A stretch of DNA of 64,000 bases from Chthonomonas calidirosea T49 (GTDB lineage Bacteria > Armatimonadota > Chthonomonadetes > Chthonomonadales > Chthonomonadaceae). Positions 1 to 9,302 of the stretch are shown piece by piece; positions within the stretch are counted from its first letter, which is position 1; each line of letters opens with the position of its first letter. Where the stretch lies: NCBI RefSeq assembly GCF_000427095.1, contig NC_021487.1, positions 372,001 through 436,000 on the forward strand. Reading direction: 5' to 3'. A model generated the notes under the pieces. The model was given only the letters and a program-made list of their open reading frames with translations, had not been told where the DNA came from and did no database searches. A program made the position numbers and the translations under genes.

Positions 1-153
1 GCGACGGGAGGATGGGATGATTTCCGTTCAATGGCGCTAGAGGGGCATCTGCACCTGCAGGCTGGTGTCGTTACCTTGAAGGTAATACCCATAACGATGC
101 CTCATGGAGCAGTGATGAATCTGCGTGCTATAGAGCTGATCCCTCAGTCTTAA
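1..153 (+). CDS. C-terminal end of a protein with a carbohydrate-binding-like tail (partial)
   Basis: An open frame enters from the left edge and ends with TAA at 151-153, leaving 50 residues. The tail reads as a beta-strand pattern around AGVVTLKVIP and GAVMNLRAIEL. This resembles the last strands of galactose-binding-fold modules found at the ends of secreted glycosidases and sulfatases, where 'aG.h.l.v.p....g.avMnLr.i.L' is common. That is family recollection rather than proof. The catalytic part lies outside the window, so the function of the whole protein cannot be stated. Confidence 0.6.
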   Translation, partial: ATGGWDDFRSMALEGHLHLQAGVVTLKVIPITMPHGAVMNLRAIELIPQS

Positions 154-251
154 GCCTCTACAAGCCGTAGCCGATAATCAGGAGACACATCTTGAGAGGG
201 TTGGGAGGCCGTAACGGTTTGTGTGAGGTGTGCGAAGGAGAAGAGAGATTT

Positions 252-770
252 ATGTCGGCAGAAAGAATCCCACGGATGACCGATTCAGGGCAGCCTAGCA
301 GCAGCGCAGCGTCGTTTGTCCATCGGTTTCGGAACGGACTATATGAACTTCAGTTAAGCCCAGGGATATTTCGGCGTATTGAAGGGTTGCTAGAAGAGTT
401 TGCACAATCGCATCCGAATCTGCGCGGTTCCTATCTTTCCCATGAGGTAGATCCGAGCTATTTCAGCGACGGGTCGTATGGATGGGAGGCGGTGCATCGT
501 CCACACTTACAAGGGTTGGCAATAGAGGGAGAGACGCTTTTCGAGTTTTTAGCCTTTGCAAACGGTTTTCGCATGCACTCCACCCCTCTAGAGAGTATTG
601 TGAACATTGAGGAGCTGTGGATGGAACTGGCTTCTGATAAGCCTTTCATTTTGCGAGTTTGCATTTACCACAGCTTTCCGGCAGCAACCCTGCTCTATGC
701 ACCCACTGGCGAGACGCAAGAGGCTGCGGCCGCTTTTGTATCTCGTCTGAAGTACTTACGAGGATTTTAG
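252..770 (+). CDS. hypothetical protein, about 172 aa
   Basis: I do not recognise this protein. The frame is open from a TTG at 192, but ATG 252 is preferred because a purine-rich AAGGAGAAGAGAG lies just upstream. It has no signal peptide or membrane segment. It is soluble, fairly acidic and mixed alpha/beta, with aromatic stretches around the middle (SYGWEAVHRPH) and a C-terminal helix ending in LKYLRGF. The next gene begins 2 nt after its stop, so the two are probably co-transcribed. Confidence 0.6.
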   Translation: MSAERIPRMTDSGQPSSSAASFVHRFRNGLYELQLSPGIFRRIEGLLEEFAQSHPNLRGSYLSHEVDPSYFSDGSYGWEAVHRPHLQGLAIEGETLFEFLAFANGFRMHSTPLESIVNIEELWMELASDKPFILRVCIYHSFPAATLLYAPTGETQEAAAAFVSRLKYLRGF

Positions 771-772
771 GC

Positions 773-1042
773 ATGCCAAAACCAATGGCGCCTCTCCGCA
801 ACGGGCTCGTTGTGCCGAATTGGCGTCCTTATTCCTCTACAAGTGCTGCGGAGAGTGAAAAGGCCTCTTTAGAGGCGTTATTGCAGGAGAATGAGCGGTT
901 GCGGGCTGAAAACGAACGTCTGCGCGCCATGCGCCGGTTATCGAAACCGTTGTGGGAGTCGCATCTTCTGGCATGGGGCGCGATTCTGCTGTGTTTGGCC
1001 GCGCTCGCTTTTGCTGGGCTAGCTCTCTATCTTCGTGGCTAA
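773..1042 (+). CDS. small coiled-coil, single-pass membrane protein
   Basis: This is an 89-residue protein starting at ATG 773, 2 nt downstream of the previous stop. Residues about 26-50 form a heptad-rich segment (ENERLRAENERLRAM), typical of a short parallel coiled coil. A hydrophobic segment near the C-terminus (WGAILLCLAALAFAGLALYL) should span the membrane, leaving almost nothing behind it. The layout is that of a small tail-anchored scaffold with a cytoplasmic coiled coil. No family was recognised. Coupling to the upstream orphan suggests that they act together. Confidence 0.6.
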   Translation: MPKPMAPLRNGLVVPNWRPYSSTSAAESEKASLEALLQENERLRAENERLRAMRRLSKPLWESHLLAWGAILLCLAALAFAGLALYLRG

Positions 1043-1117
1043 GTAGAGACAAAACGGTAGAGCGCTCGATGTGTTATACTTCCCTAAACTACGTATAGCA
1101 GATAGGGATGGGCGCCT

Positions 1118-2305
1118 ATGAAAATCGGGATGTACACCACCGTTGGCGATCGCTGTGGCATCGCAGCCTATACACAAGCTTTGGTCAATGCGTTGCGTTT
1201 GTTGCCTGAAACGGAAGTAGAAATTGTGCCCATTACCGAGGGAAAGCAGTCGAGGGGGCACTATTTAGCGATTGCGGAGCGGCTTAACGCGGACGATATT
1301 GATGTGGTACATGTGCAGCACGAGCACAGTTTTTGGGGCGGGATTTTGCCTGGGCATTCGGCATATTGGGAGTTTCGGTATCTCATCACGAAGCCGATCG
1401 TGCTGACGGCCCATACGACCTACACTGCAGAGGAGATGCTGCGTTACCGCACGGAGCGGCGCCTATTGAAAAAGCTGGCGAAGTGGGTTCTACTACGTAA
1501 TCATGCATGGGTAGATAGTGTACAGGTAGCCCCCTTTGTCACAGCGGTTACCATCGTTCACACGGAAGAGGCCAAGCAGCAGCTAGTGGGGCGAGGGGCC
1601 GATCCGAAGTTCATACACGTCTTGCCGGCAGGTGTGCCGGAAGTTGTTGCGGCCACTACGGGTGGCGAAGCTTTTCGACGCCGTTTTGGGCTGGAGGGCT
1701 ATCGTTTGATCACCATTTTTGGTTATACAGCTCCTAATAAGGGCTATGAGTTGACATTAAAGCTGCTCCCCTCTTTACCGGAGGACGTTAAGCTTGTTAT
1801 TGCCGGTGGGCCTCGAAACGCTGCGATGGAACCCTATTTCGCCCAGTTGGTAAGGGCTATAGAGTCATCGGGGGAACGGCATAGGGTGATCGTAACAGGT
1901 TATCTACCGGATGAGGAAGTGGCTGAGGCGATGGCAGCAAGCACGGTGGTGCTGGCTCCTCATACCGAAGCAACCGGTTCTTACTCCGTCACAATTCCGT
2001 TGGCTTACGGAAAGGCCGTGTTAGCGTCGGATTTGGCCTGTTTTCGAGAGATCGTGGGCCGTATTGCCTGTTTAGAGCTATTTCGCTCAGGAGATGTGGA
2101 GGACTGCCGCAGGCATCTGCACCGGTTGTTGAACGATGAATCGAGGAGGGCAACTTTAGAGCGGTTGGCAAAGGAGTATGCAGAGCGTTACTCTTGGCCG
2201 CGTATTGCCCAACAGACGCGGTGCATCTACGAGGAGGCAATACAGGTTTATGCGCCTGTTTATCGAAGGCCATACACCCTGGTAGGTAAGAGGGGCCCCT
2301 CTTAG
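1118..2305 (+). CDS. GT4-family glycosyltransferase
   Basis: A 395-residue GT-B fold glycosyltransferase. The N-terminal half starts MKIGMYTTVGDRCGIAAYT, the usual first strand and glycine loop. The C-terminal nucleotide-sugar half shows the typical FGYTAPNKGYEL segment (about 205), VIAGG, a VTGYLPDEEVAEAM helix (about 265), and an acidic donor-binding loop HTEATGS before IPLAYGKAVLASDL (about 290-310). Such enzymes transfer a sugar from an activated donor to a lipid, glycan or small acceptor at the cytoplasmic membrane. The acceptor cannot be read from the sequence. It overlaps the convergent downstream gene by 4 nt. Confidence 0.85.
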   Translation: MKIGMYTTVGDRCGIAAYTQALVNALRLLPETEVEIVPITEGKQSRGHYLAIAERLNADDIDVVHVQHEHSFWGGILPGHSAYWEFRYLITKPIVLTAHTTYTAEEMLRYRTERRLLKKLAKWVLLRNHAWVDSVQVAPFVTAVTIVHTEEAKQQLVGRGADPKFIHVLPAGVPEVVAATTGGEAFRRRFGLEGYRLITIFGYTAPNKGYELTLKLLPSLPEDVKLVIAGGPRNAAMEPYFAQLVRAIESSGERHRVIVTGYLPDEEVAEAMAASTVVLAPHTEATGSYSVTIPLAYGKAVLASDLACFREIVGRIACLELFRSGDVEDCRRHLHRLLNDESRRATLERLAKEYAERYSWPRIAQQTRCIYEEAIQVYAPVYRRPYTLVGKRGPS

Positions 2306-2781
2306 TGATAGCTGAGCATGAGGTTATTGAGGAGCAAGAGCGCTAGAAGGAGCACGAATATGCCCATGCAGCCTGAGGAAGCTACTGGTAGCGGAACAGG
2401 CAGACCGGAGAGACGTTTAGCGAGCGACTGCTCGTCGGCGATGGGGGTCTGATGAGAGCGTTCATAGACAGCCCAGCCGAAGCGACGAGCGATGTTAAAA
2501 GCGAACTCTGCAAGGGGTTCTATCAGAGAATTGGGTGGGTCATTGGGAATGCGGATGAGAATTGCATTACATTGCTGATAGGGGTTGGGGCCGGGGTGGA
2601 AGCTTTCCCCATCGAGATTTCCTATTTGCACAACAACATAGAGGCCCTGTTCCTCATCGCAGAAGACAAAATCATCTCCTTCAGGTACCGCGTTTGGCAA
2701 ACCGCTTAAATAGGCTTTCAGGTCTTGATAGGATTGTCCTTCGGATGTAGTTGCTTTGTGCAGAATGAGTTCAATGGGCAT
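2302..2781 (-). CDS. hypothetical protein with C-terminal membrane anchor
   Basis: A 159-residue protein I do not recognise. The N-terminal 130 residues look like a compact alpha/beta domain (MPIELILHKATT, then DFVFCDEEQGLYVVVQIG), and Asn/Pro-rich turns precede an AFNIARRFGWAVYE helix. The C-terminus is a hydrophobic segment (GIFVLLLALLLLNNLML) with a few trailing residues, as in a tail-anchored protein with its domain in the cytoplasm. A good ribosome site (GAGGAGAG) lies upstream of the start. It is convergent with the glycosyltransferase. Confidence 0.6.
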   Translation of the reverse strand: MPIELILHKATTSEGQSYQDLKAYLSGLPNAVPEGDDFVFCDEEQGLYVVVQIGNLDGESFHPGPNPYQQCNAILIRIPNDPPNSLIEPLAEFAFNIARRFGWAVYERSHQTPIADEQSLAKRLSGLPVPLPVASSGCMGIFVLLLALLLLNNLMLSYH

Positions 2782-2867
2782 GCTGCTCTCCTCATGATTT
2801 GATGTTGGTTTGCCGCCAGAGTCAAAAAGGCGCCGCAGTATATACGTAATTCAACGGTGCATATCTC

Positions 2868-3785
2868 TCAGGTTTCCAACGCGCTCGAGTCACGAGCTCC
2901 CAGATTTGCGTAGATTTCACGTGTGGCGGAAGACTGATTTAGGGTGTAGAAGTGGATGCCTCGCACGTGGTTGTCAAGGAGATCACGACACTGCTCTGTT
3001 GCCCACTGAATCCCCACACGGCGCACATACTCTTCATTGTCTCCGCAACGACGGACGGCACGGAGCAGCCCGGCGGGAATGCGGGAGCCACGAGCGAGCT
3101 CTGCGATGCGCTCCATATTACTAATGGAGGTTATAGGCATAATGCCGGCGATGATCGGAACATGAATACCTGCTAGCTCACAACGTTCACGAAAATCGTA
3201 GAAATCACGATTGTCGAAGAAGAGTTGGGTTACTATATAGTTAGCGCCCGCATCCACTTTAGCCTTCAGGTAGTCCATCTCTTTAAGGCGATTTGGGGTA
3301 TCGGGGTGTCCTTCTGGATAGCCTGCAACGCCGATGCCGAAGCCACGCGGATCTGGGTGGAGGCCACTTTCGTTAAATTTTCGAATGAAACGAACAAGTT
3401 CAGCAGCGTAACGAAAGGCATCTTTAGTGCGGTCGTGATGAGGCTTATCACGGGGGATATCCCCCGAGAGCGCCATGATATTGGAGATGCCGTGTGCGGC
3501 ATAGCGTTGGAGGATCGCGTGTATCTCTTCTTCCGTATGACAAACGCAGGTAAGATGCGGTATAGGTTCGCAGCCGATTTGCTCTTTAATACGCACCACC
3601 AGTTCGTGGGTTTTTTCTCGGGTAGACCCACCTGCTCCGTAGGTAACCGAAACAAAAGAGGGACGCAGGGGCATTAGGTCTTCGATTGTTTTGAAAAGCT
3701 GCTCCCAACCTTTTGGGGTATGCGGTGGAAAGAACTCAAAACTAAAGGTTGTGCGATGTGCGGCAAAGATGTCGCAGATGTGCAT
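2868..3785 (-). CDS. metF: 5,10-methylenetetrahydrofolate reductase
   Basis: MetF reduces methylenetetrahydrofolate to 5-methyltetrahydrofolate using FAD, feeding methionine synthesis. The protein begins MHICDIFAAHRTTFSFEFFPP, containing the family's FEFFPP motif. It carries FVSVTYGAGGSTR, HLTCVCHT, NIMALSGDIP, and a later FGIGVAGYPEGHP plus GANYIVTQLFFDN. ATG 3785 is chosen because a strong GAGGAGA site precedes it; the frame also opens from an upstream TTG. The length (305 aa) fits bacterial MetF. It is divergent from lepA. Confidence 0.95.
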   Translation of the reverse strand: MHICDIFAAHRTTFSFEFFPPHTPKGWEQLFKTIEDLMPLRPSFVSVTYGAGGSTREKTHELVVRIKEQIGCEPIPHLTCVCHTEEEIHAILQRYAAHGISNIMALSGDIPRDKPHHDRTKDAFRYAAELVRFIRKFNESGLHPDPRGFGIGVAGYPEGHPDTPNRLKEMDYLKAKVDAGANYIVTQLFFDNRDFYDFRERCELAGIHVPIIAGIMPITSISNMERIAELARGSRIPAGLLRAVRRCGDNEEYVRRVGIQWATEQCRDLLDNHVRGIHFYTLNQSSATREIYANLGARDSSALET

Positions 3786-3836
3786 TTCGTGTCTCCTCAA
3801 TGTTTATGATACCTCAGCATTCGAGAGACGGCATGC

Positions 3837-3842
3837 TATAAT
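3837..3842 (+). promoter_or_regulatory. -10 element upstream of lepA
   Basis: A consensus TATAAT sits 43 nt upstream of the lepA start codon, in the divergent metF-lepA spacer. No convincing -35 hexamer is visible 16-18 nt upstream, so this is only a likely promoter. Confidence 0.4.
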
Positions 3843-3884
3843 AAGACCGTAGATAATCGAATCCTCGGTAGCAAATAGGACTCT

Positions 3885-5684
3885 ATGGATCAAAGTCATA
3901 TTCGTAACTTTTGTATTATTGCGCATGTTGACCACGGCAAATCCACCTTGGCGGATCGCATTCTCGAGGCGACCGGTGCGGTGAGCCCACGAGAGATGCA
4001 GGAGCAGTTGCTTGACACCATGGAGTTGGAGCGGGAGCGAGGCATCACCATCAAGATGACCGCGGTCCGGCTGTATTATAAGGCAAAGGATGGGCAGGTT
4101 TATCAGTTCAATCTCATTGATACTCCTGGGCATGTGGACTTTACGTATGAAGTTTCACGTTCGCTAGCGGCTTGTGAGGGGGCCTTGCTTGTCGTGGATG
4201 CAGCCCAAGGAGTGGAGGCGCAAACTTTGGCGAATGTAAACCTTGCTTATCAAAATAACTTGGAGATCGTGCCCATTATTAATAAGATCGACCTGCCCGC
4301 GGCCGATCCAGAGCGTGTGAAAGAGGAGATCGAAAACGTTCTGGCTATAGATGCTTCTGAGGCAATTTTGGCGAGCGCCAAGACCGGAGTGGGGATAGAG
4401 CAGATTATGGAGGCGATAGTCCAGCGGATTCCTCCGCCCTCAGGCGACCCTAACGCGCCTCTACGTGCTCTTATTTTCGACAGCAAGTTCGATACTTATC
4501 TTGGCGTCATCTGTTATGTGCGCGTTGTGGACGGGCAGATCAAGCCAGGGCAGCGCATACGTTTCATGTCTACTGGCAAGGAGTTTGAGGTTTTGGAGGT
4601 AGGGACTTTTACTCCAGAGCGGCAGCCCGGAGAGATGCTGGCAACGGGTGAGGTCGGCTATTTAGCGGCAGGTATTAAGACCATTGGAGATGCTCGCGTC
4701 GGGGACACCATAACCGATGCCACACGACCCGCCCAGGAGCCTCTGCCAGGGTATCGAACGGCGAAACCGATGGTTTTCTGTGGGCTTTATCCTGTAGATG
4801 GGGCAGACTACACTGACCTGAGAGATGCTCTGGCCAAGCTTCAATTGAACGATGCCGCACTCTCTTTTGAGCCAGAAACTTCTGCAGCGCTTGGTTTTGG
4901 ATTTCGGTGTGGTTTTTTAGGGTTGCTGCACATGGATGTGGTGCAGGAGCGGTTGGAGCGTGAATTTAACCTTAATCTCATTGCGACCTCCCCGTCGGTA
5001 GTTTATAAGGTCTATCGAACGGACGGAACCGTAGTGGATGTAGATAACCCGGCTCATATGCCTCCACCGACGACGATCGATCATATCGAAGAGCCCTATG
5101 TCGCGGCCACTATTTTGACGCCGAAGGAGTATGTGGGACCTATTATGGAGTTGTGTCGGGAGCGGCGGGGCGAGTTTGTGCACATGGAGTATCCGGCCCC
5201 AGATAGGGTGCTGTTGAAGTACGATATTCCCCTTGGCGAGATTTTGATGGATTTCTTTGACCAGCTCAAATCGCGCACGCGGGGGTATGCGAGTTTCGAT
5301 TATGAGCTGGCGGGCTATCGCGAATCGAAATTGGTAAAGATTGATATTCTGATGAACGGAGACCCCGTAGATGCCTTATCGTTCATAACGCATCGAGACA
5401 AAGCTTACGAGCGCGCACGTCAGATTGTGGAAAAATTAAAGGAGGTCGTGCCGCGCCAGCAGTTTGAGGTGCGCATCCAAGCGGCAATTGGGGGCAAGAT
5501 CATCGCGGCTGAGTCGGTGAAACCGCTGCGTAAGAACGTGACAGCGAAGTGTTATGGTGGTGACATCACACGAAAGCGCAAACTTCTGGAGAAGCAGAAA
5601 GAGGGTAAGAAACGTATGAAGCAGGTGGGCAGCATCGAGTTGCCGCAAGAAGCCTTCTTGAGCGTTCTAAAGATCGGGGATTAG
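3885..5684 (+). CDS. lepA: elongation factor 4 (LepA) GTPase
   Basis: LepA is a ribosome-associated translational GTPase linked to back-translocation or initiation fidelity. The full 599-residue family length is present. G1 is AHVDHGKST near residue 13, followed by [17 protein letters not shown] (G3) and NKIDLP (G4). The C-terminal LepA-specific domain contains [11 protein letters not shown] and the basic [22 protein letters not shown] segment, here shown only in part: [14 protein letters not shown]. The start follows a TATAAT box. A HEAT-repeat gene follows 55 nt downstream. Confidence 0.97.
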   Translation: MDQSHIRNFCIIAHVDHGKSTLADRILEATGAVSPREMQEQLLDTMELERERGITIKMTAVRLYYKAKDGQVYQFNLIDTPGHVDFTYEVSRSLAACEGALLVVDAAQGVEAQTLANVNLAYQNNLEIVPIINKIDLPAADPERVKEEIENVLAIDASEAILASAKTGVGIEQIMEAIVQRIPPPSGDPNAPLRALIFDSKFDTYLGVICYVRVVDGQIKPGQRIRFMSTGKEFEVLEVGTFTPERQPGEMLATGEVGYLAAGIKTIGDARVGDTITDATRPAQEPLPGYRTAKPMVFCGLYPVDGADYTDLRDALAKLQLNDAALSFEPETSAALGFGFRCGFLGLLHMDVVQERLEREFNLNLIATSPSVVYKVYRTDGTVVDVDNPAHMPPPTTIDHIEEPYVAATILTPKEYVGPIMELCRERRGEFVHMEYPAPDRVLLKYDIPLGEILMDFFDQLKSRTRGYASFDYELAGYRESKLVKIDILMNGDPVDALSFITHRDKAYERARQIVEKLKEVVPRQQFEVRIQAAIGGKIIAAESVKPLRKNVTAKCYGGDITRKRKLLEKQKEGKKRMKQVGSIELPQEAFLSVLKIGD

Positions 5685-5739
5685 ATGAGGAGGATGGGAG
5701 CGACCGCAACACGTTCTGCATAACTCGGATGGAGCGTAC

Positions 5740-6405
5740 ATGTTGAGGCTAGAGGAGTTTCTTCTACAGTTTGCTTGTGGTGTATTCCTATCCTTCAGTG
5801 TTCTTACGCTGGGGTTTTTAGGAATAGATTTTGTTGGGAGAGACCTTTTTGCTTGGTTACAAAGGCGGAGATGTTGGCGACAGCCCTGCAGCGCTCTCGT
5901 GCACGAATTGGCCCCTCTATTGCTCTCGGAAGATAGTCGTGTTGCCATTGACGCTGCAATGCGTTTGGCCGATGCGGGGGATTGCAGCGCGGTGCCTCAC
6001 CTTGTTCATGCGCTGCGAGTCACCGTAGAGATGCAGCATCCAGGCTGGCGGGAACGGGGCGAGGTATTTACTGAGGCGCTGGCCAAGCTAGGCGATGGGC
6101 GTGCGCTCCCTCTGCTGCGTGAGCTTGAGGATGTACGCGGTATCGGATTTATACCCTCGATACGGCGAGCTATCCTCTATTTAGAGCCTCGTTCCTTGCT
6201 GTTGCGGGCTGGCACCTTGCCCTCCGATCCACCTGCACTTTTGTTACAGCCCGTTGGTAGGCACGTAGAGGAGTTAAAGACGCTTCTTCATATTCTTCCA
6301 AAAGACAGAGGCGTGCCATATGAGCGATTCTCAATGCATTTTGGTGAGGAGGAGAACGTTTCTCTGTTATCGAATGAACGGGCAGAACCCCCTCAAGGAG
6401 ACTAA
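5740..6405 (+). CDS. membrane-anchored HEAT-repeat protein
   Basis: A 221-residue protein. An N-terminal hydrophobic segment (CGVFLSFSVLTLGFLGIDFV, about residues 13-32) is followed by basic residues, so the rest is probably cytoplasmic. The body resembles PBS-lyase HEAT-like repeats: SRVAIDAAMRLADAGDCSAVPHL, then EVFTEALAKLGDGRALPLLRELED. Such repeats act as protein-binding scaffolds. The last 50 residues are not repeat-like. GGATGGAG lies about 6 nt before the ATG. The dioxygenase gene begins 1 nt after the stop. Confidence 0.6.
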   Translation: MLRLEEFLLQFACGVFLSFSVLTLGFLGIDFVGRDLFAWLQRRRCWRQPCSALVHELAPLLLSEDSRVAIDAAMRLADAGDCSAVPHLVHALRVTVEMQHPGWRERGEVFTEALAKLGDGRALPLLRELEDVRGIGFIPSIRRAILYLEPRSLLLRAGTLPSDPPALLLQPVGRHVEELKTLLHILPKDRGVPYERFSMHFGEEENVSLLSNERAEPPQGD

Positions 6406-6406
6406 A

Positions 6407-7261
6407 ATGGAATGGGAAGCGCTTTTGCCGTCCGCTGAGGATGTGGCTTTCTACCGTGAGAACGGCTATTGGTTGGCACCGTGTATCCTTTCGGACACGG
6501 AGTTGGAGACGTTGCGCGAGCACCATGCGCGTGTGGTAGCAGGGTGCTATGAAACGACGCGTAGCCCTTGGTCTCACGACCCACCACCAGGACAGCCCAT
6601 TGACCGTATTGTGAAGATAGATAATTCTCACTGGGCTGACGCCACCATGGCCAAGTTGGCGCTACATCCGCTGATTGGGGCGATGGCATGTCGCTTGACA
6701 GGTGCTAGTGCCATAAGGCTTTGGCATGACCAGCTCTTGTTAAAGCCCCCGGACAGCGGTACAAAGGGCAACGTGGGATGGCACCAGGACTATCATTATT
6801 GGCAGTGCACCGACCCTCCGGAGTTGTTGACAGCTTGGGTAGCTCTTGACGATGTGACCGAGGAGAATGGATGTATGCAAGTGGTTCCGGGTAGTCATAA
6901 GTGGGGACTACTGCCGGAAGGTGACTTTTTTGCCAAAGATCTCGATGCATTGCGGGCACGAATTGAGGCGGTAAGTGGTCGGAGTTTTCGTACGGTCTCA
7001 TGCATTTTACCGGCTGGGGCGCTCAGTTTTCACCACTGTCTAACTATTCACGGCAGCGGCCCGAACCGCAGTTCTCGACCACGCCGTTCTCTTGTGGTGC
7101 ATCTTATGCCAGAAGGAACGCGGTATCGTGCTGGTACACCCGGCGATGGACATATGAATGTGCGCTTGCTAAGCGGTAAGGATGGCGACTATTTCGCTGG
7201 CCCCTACTTTCCGGTGCTCTATCGTGAGGGAACAGGTGAAAACTCTTGGCGTGTTTGGTAA
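6407..7261 (+). CDS. phytanoyl-CoA dioxygenase (PhyH) family protein
   Basis: A 284-residue Fe(II)/2-oxoglutarate dioxygenase of the PhyH family. The iron-binding facial triad is visible: WHQDYHYW supplies the H-x-D pair near residue 125 and the distal histidine is in LTIHGSGPNRS. The basic residues that bind 2-oxoglutarate follow in SRPRRSLVVH. GCMQVVPGSHKWG is a family hallmark before the last part of the jelly roll. ATG 6407 is preferred over upstream frame extensions because AAGGAG sits 6 nt before it. The substrate is unknown. It probably shares a transcript with the upstream HEAT gene. Confidence 0.85.
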   Translation: MEWEALLPSAEDVAFYRENGYWLAPCILSDTELETLREHHARVVAGCYETTRSPWSHDPPPGQPIDRIVKIDNSHWADATMAKLALHPLIGAMACRLTGASAIRLWHDQLLLKPPDSGTKGNVGWHQDYHYWQCTDPPELLTAWVALDDVTEENGCMQVVPGSHKWGLLPEGDFFAKDLDALRARIEAVSGRSFRTVSCILPAGALSFHHCLTIHGSGPNRSSRPRRSLVVHLMPEGTRYRAGTPGDGHMNVRLLSGKDGDYFAGPYFPVLYREGTGENSWRVW

Positions 7262-7308
7262 CCCTCACGTTGTCGGGAGCTTCCGAGAAGCAAGTGCCAG
7301 AAGGGATC

Positions 7309-9132
7309 TTAGCGTTTCTCCATCGCGGTGAGGAAGGCAGCATATTTTTCTGCCACAAATCGGCGTTTGACTTTGAGGGTGGGTGTGAGTTCTCCTCCTT
7401 CGATGGAAAAAGCGTTGGGCACAAGTTGAAAGCTACGCACTTTCTCAAAGTCGGCTAGGTCGGTGGTATAGGCATCTATTTCGTTGCGGTAGAGTTTTTG
7501 GACTTCCGGGCTCTTCAGTAAGGTTTCACGATTATCGGTAGGGAGGCCTGTTTCGTTGGCCCAGGCTTCCAGCCTCTCAAAGTCTGGCACAATCAGAGCG
7601 GATACAAGAGATTGTTGATCACCGAAGAGCACCGCCTCAGCAATAAAGCGGCTTTGCTTTAGCAGAGCTTCTATGCTTTGGGGGGCTACCTTTTTACCGT
7701 TGCTGAGTACAAGGATATCCTTTTTGCGGTCGGTAATTTTAAGATAGCCATCGGCAGAAAGCTCGCCAATGTCGCCAGTATGGAGCCAGCCTTCCTCATC
7801 AATGGTCTCTTGGGTATCTTGTGGCTTATTATAGTAGCCCTTCATACAACCAGGGCTACGTACAAGAATTTCGCCATCTTGAGAGAGTTTGAGTTCGACG
7901 TGAGGGAGTCGTGTGCCCACCGTTCCGATGCGCTGTTGACCAGGACGATTGATGGTGATCACTCCTGCTTCTGAAAGTCCATAGCCCTCCATGATGGGCA
8001 CTCCCAGCCCTAGAAAGATTTCAGCGAGGTGGGGAGCCAAAGGCGCACCTCCGGAAACACAGTAGCGAAGCCTTCCTCCAGTTACCCGCTCTCGAATTTT
8101 ACGAAGCACCAGGCGCTCTGCGATAGCGTACTGCAATGCTAGCAAGGGGTCAAGATGTTGGAAGCCTTCAGCGCCATAGCGTTTACGAGCTACCTTTCGC
8201 GCGATAGCAAGTGCCCACTCAGCTACACGACGTTTTTGGGGCGGGGTTTTTTTGATGGTATCCTCAACTTTTTCGTAGATGGCCTCCCAAAGTCGAGGCA
8301 CACAGAGCAAAGCGGTCGGCCGGACCAGCCTTTGAAGTTCATCTATGAAGGTCATTAGCCCTAAAGAGTAGACGATGCAAGCGCCGACTCGGAGAGGAAG
8401 GTAGTAGCCTCCAACACGTTCAGTGATGTGGCTGAGTGGAAGGAAAGAGAGGAAGACATCTCCGGGGCCGAGCTGAGCGATCGGCTCTTCTACGACAGCA
8501 TCGGGAGTATGAAGGAGGCTGGCGTGGGTAAGCATGGCACCTTTTGGCTCTCCGGTAGTCCCCGAGGTATAGATGAGGGTTGCCAGATCATCCGGTTGTA
8601 CCTGAGCGCTCAGGGCGTCGAGTTCAGCCTCCGACTTCCCCGTTCGAATACCGAGGGCCTTCACCTCATTAAAGGCTAAAGCTTCTGCCGATTCTAGATC
8701 CGCTTGGGTCTCTGTCATGCTAACTAAGAACTCAAGCGAGGGCAATTCGGCACGATGGGCTTGAATTTTCTGGCGCTGCTTCTGATCAGCCACGATGGCC
8801 ATACGCGCTCCAGAATCCCGTAGGTAGTAGGCCACCTGGGTAGCGGTAAGCGTGCCGTAGATAGGCACGGTAACAATGCCGAGAGATTGAGCGGCCAGGT
8901 CGGCAATAGCCCACTCCACGCGATTTTCGTGGGACATAAGGGCGAGGCGATCGCCTTTGCGAAGTCCTAAGGCGTCAAGCCCACGTCGAAAAGCGCGGAC
9001 CTCGGCATCGAGCTGTTGGTAGGTCCAAAAAGTGTAGTCCTGGTTGCGTGAGGAGCGAAATCCTACTGCGTTAGCGTTGGGGTAGGTTTGTACCGTCTGT
9101 TGGAACATGGTGTAGAGACTGCGGGGTTGCAT
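7309..9132 (-). CDS. long-chain acyl-CoA synthetase (AMP-forming)
   Basis: A 607-residue ANL-superfamily enzyme that activates fatty acids to acyl-CoA through an acyl-adenylate. The P-loop-like LIYTSGTTGEPKGAML lies at about 190, YGLSEAG (adenine-binding) at about 380, TGDIGELSADGYLKITDRKKD at about 445-465, and the catalytic-lysine region NGKKVAPQ follows. The length and the IMEGYGLSEAG-type core match FadD15/long-chain forms rather than acetyl-CoA synthetase. AAGGA precedes the ATG. It is convergent with the PhyH gene. Chain-length specificity cannot be read. Confidence 0.9.
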   Translation of the reverse strand: MQPRSLYTMFQQTVQTYPNANAVGFRSSRNQDYTFWTYQQLDAEVRAFRRGLDALGLRKGDRLALMSHENRVEWAIADLAAQSLGIVTVPIYGTLTATQVAYYLRDSGARMAIVADQKQRQKIQAHRAELPSLEFLVSMTETQADLESAEALAFNEVKALGIRTGKSEAELDALSAQVQPDDLATLIYTSGTTGEPKGAMLTHASLLHTPDAVVEEPIAQLGPGDVFLSFLPLSHITERVGGYYLPLRVGACIVYSLGLMTFIDELQRLVRPTALLCVPRLWEAIYEKVEDTIKKTPPQKRRVAEWALAIARKVARKRYGAEGFQHLDPLLALQYAIAERLVLRKIRERVTGGRLRYCVSGGAPLAPHLAEIFLGLGVPIMEGYGLSEAGVITINRPGQQRIGTVGTRLPHVELKLSQDGEILVRSPGCMKGYYNKPQDTQETIDEEGWLHTGDIGELSADGYLKITDRKKDILVLSNGKKVAPQSIEALLKQSRFIAEAVLFGDQQSLVSALIVPDFERLEAWANETGLPTDNRETLLKSPEVQKLYRNEIDAYTTDLADFEKVRSFQLVPNAFSIEGGELTPTLKVKRRFVAEKYAAFLTAMEKR

Positions 9133-9211
9133 AGCGCTGTCCTTCTTTTTATAAATTATAGATTTGGGAGCACAAAACCAGAAACCTGGGAATTCAGAAT
9201 GCTACGCAAAC

Positions 9212-9240
9212 ATTATACCGCATAAAATATAGCAAATACA
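9212..9240 (-). promoter_or_regulatory. probable promoter of the acyl-CoA synthetase gene
   Basis: On the minus strand a consensus TATAAT (9217-9212) is preceded 17 nt upstream by a weak TGTATT -35. The 5' leader would be about 70 nt. The -35 is poor, so confidence is modest. Confidence 0.4.
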
Positions 9241-9302
9241 GTAATCATTAGACATCTTAACAAGCGCCCCTAAAGCCATTTGGGACGTACTGGCGGGTCG
9301 GT

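Noticed and set aside
3225-3677. Open frame of about 150 codons antisense to metF
   Set aside because: Entirely covered by metF in another frame, with no motif or start signal; it is a by-product of codon use.
5685-5739. Possible small gene between lepA and the HEAT protein
   Set aside because: Only 55 bases, no usable start-stop pair, and a purine stretch near the end belongs to the next gene's ribosome site.
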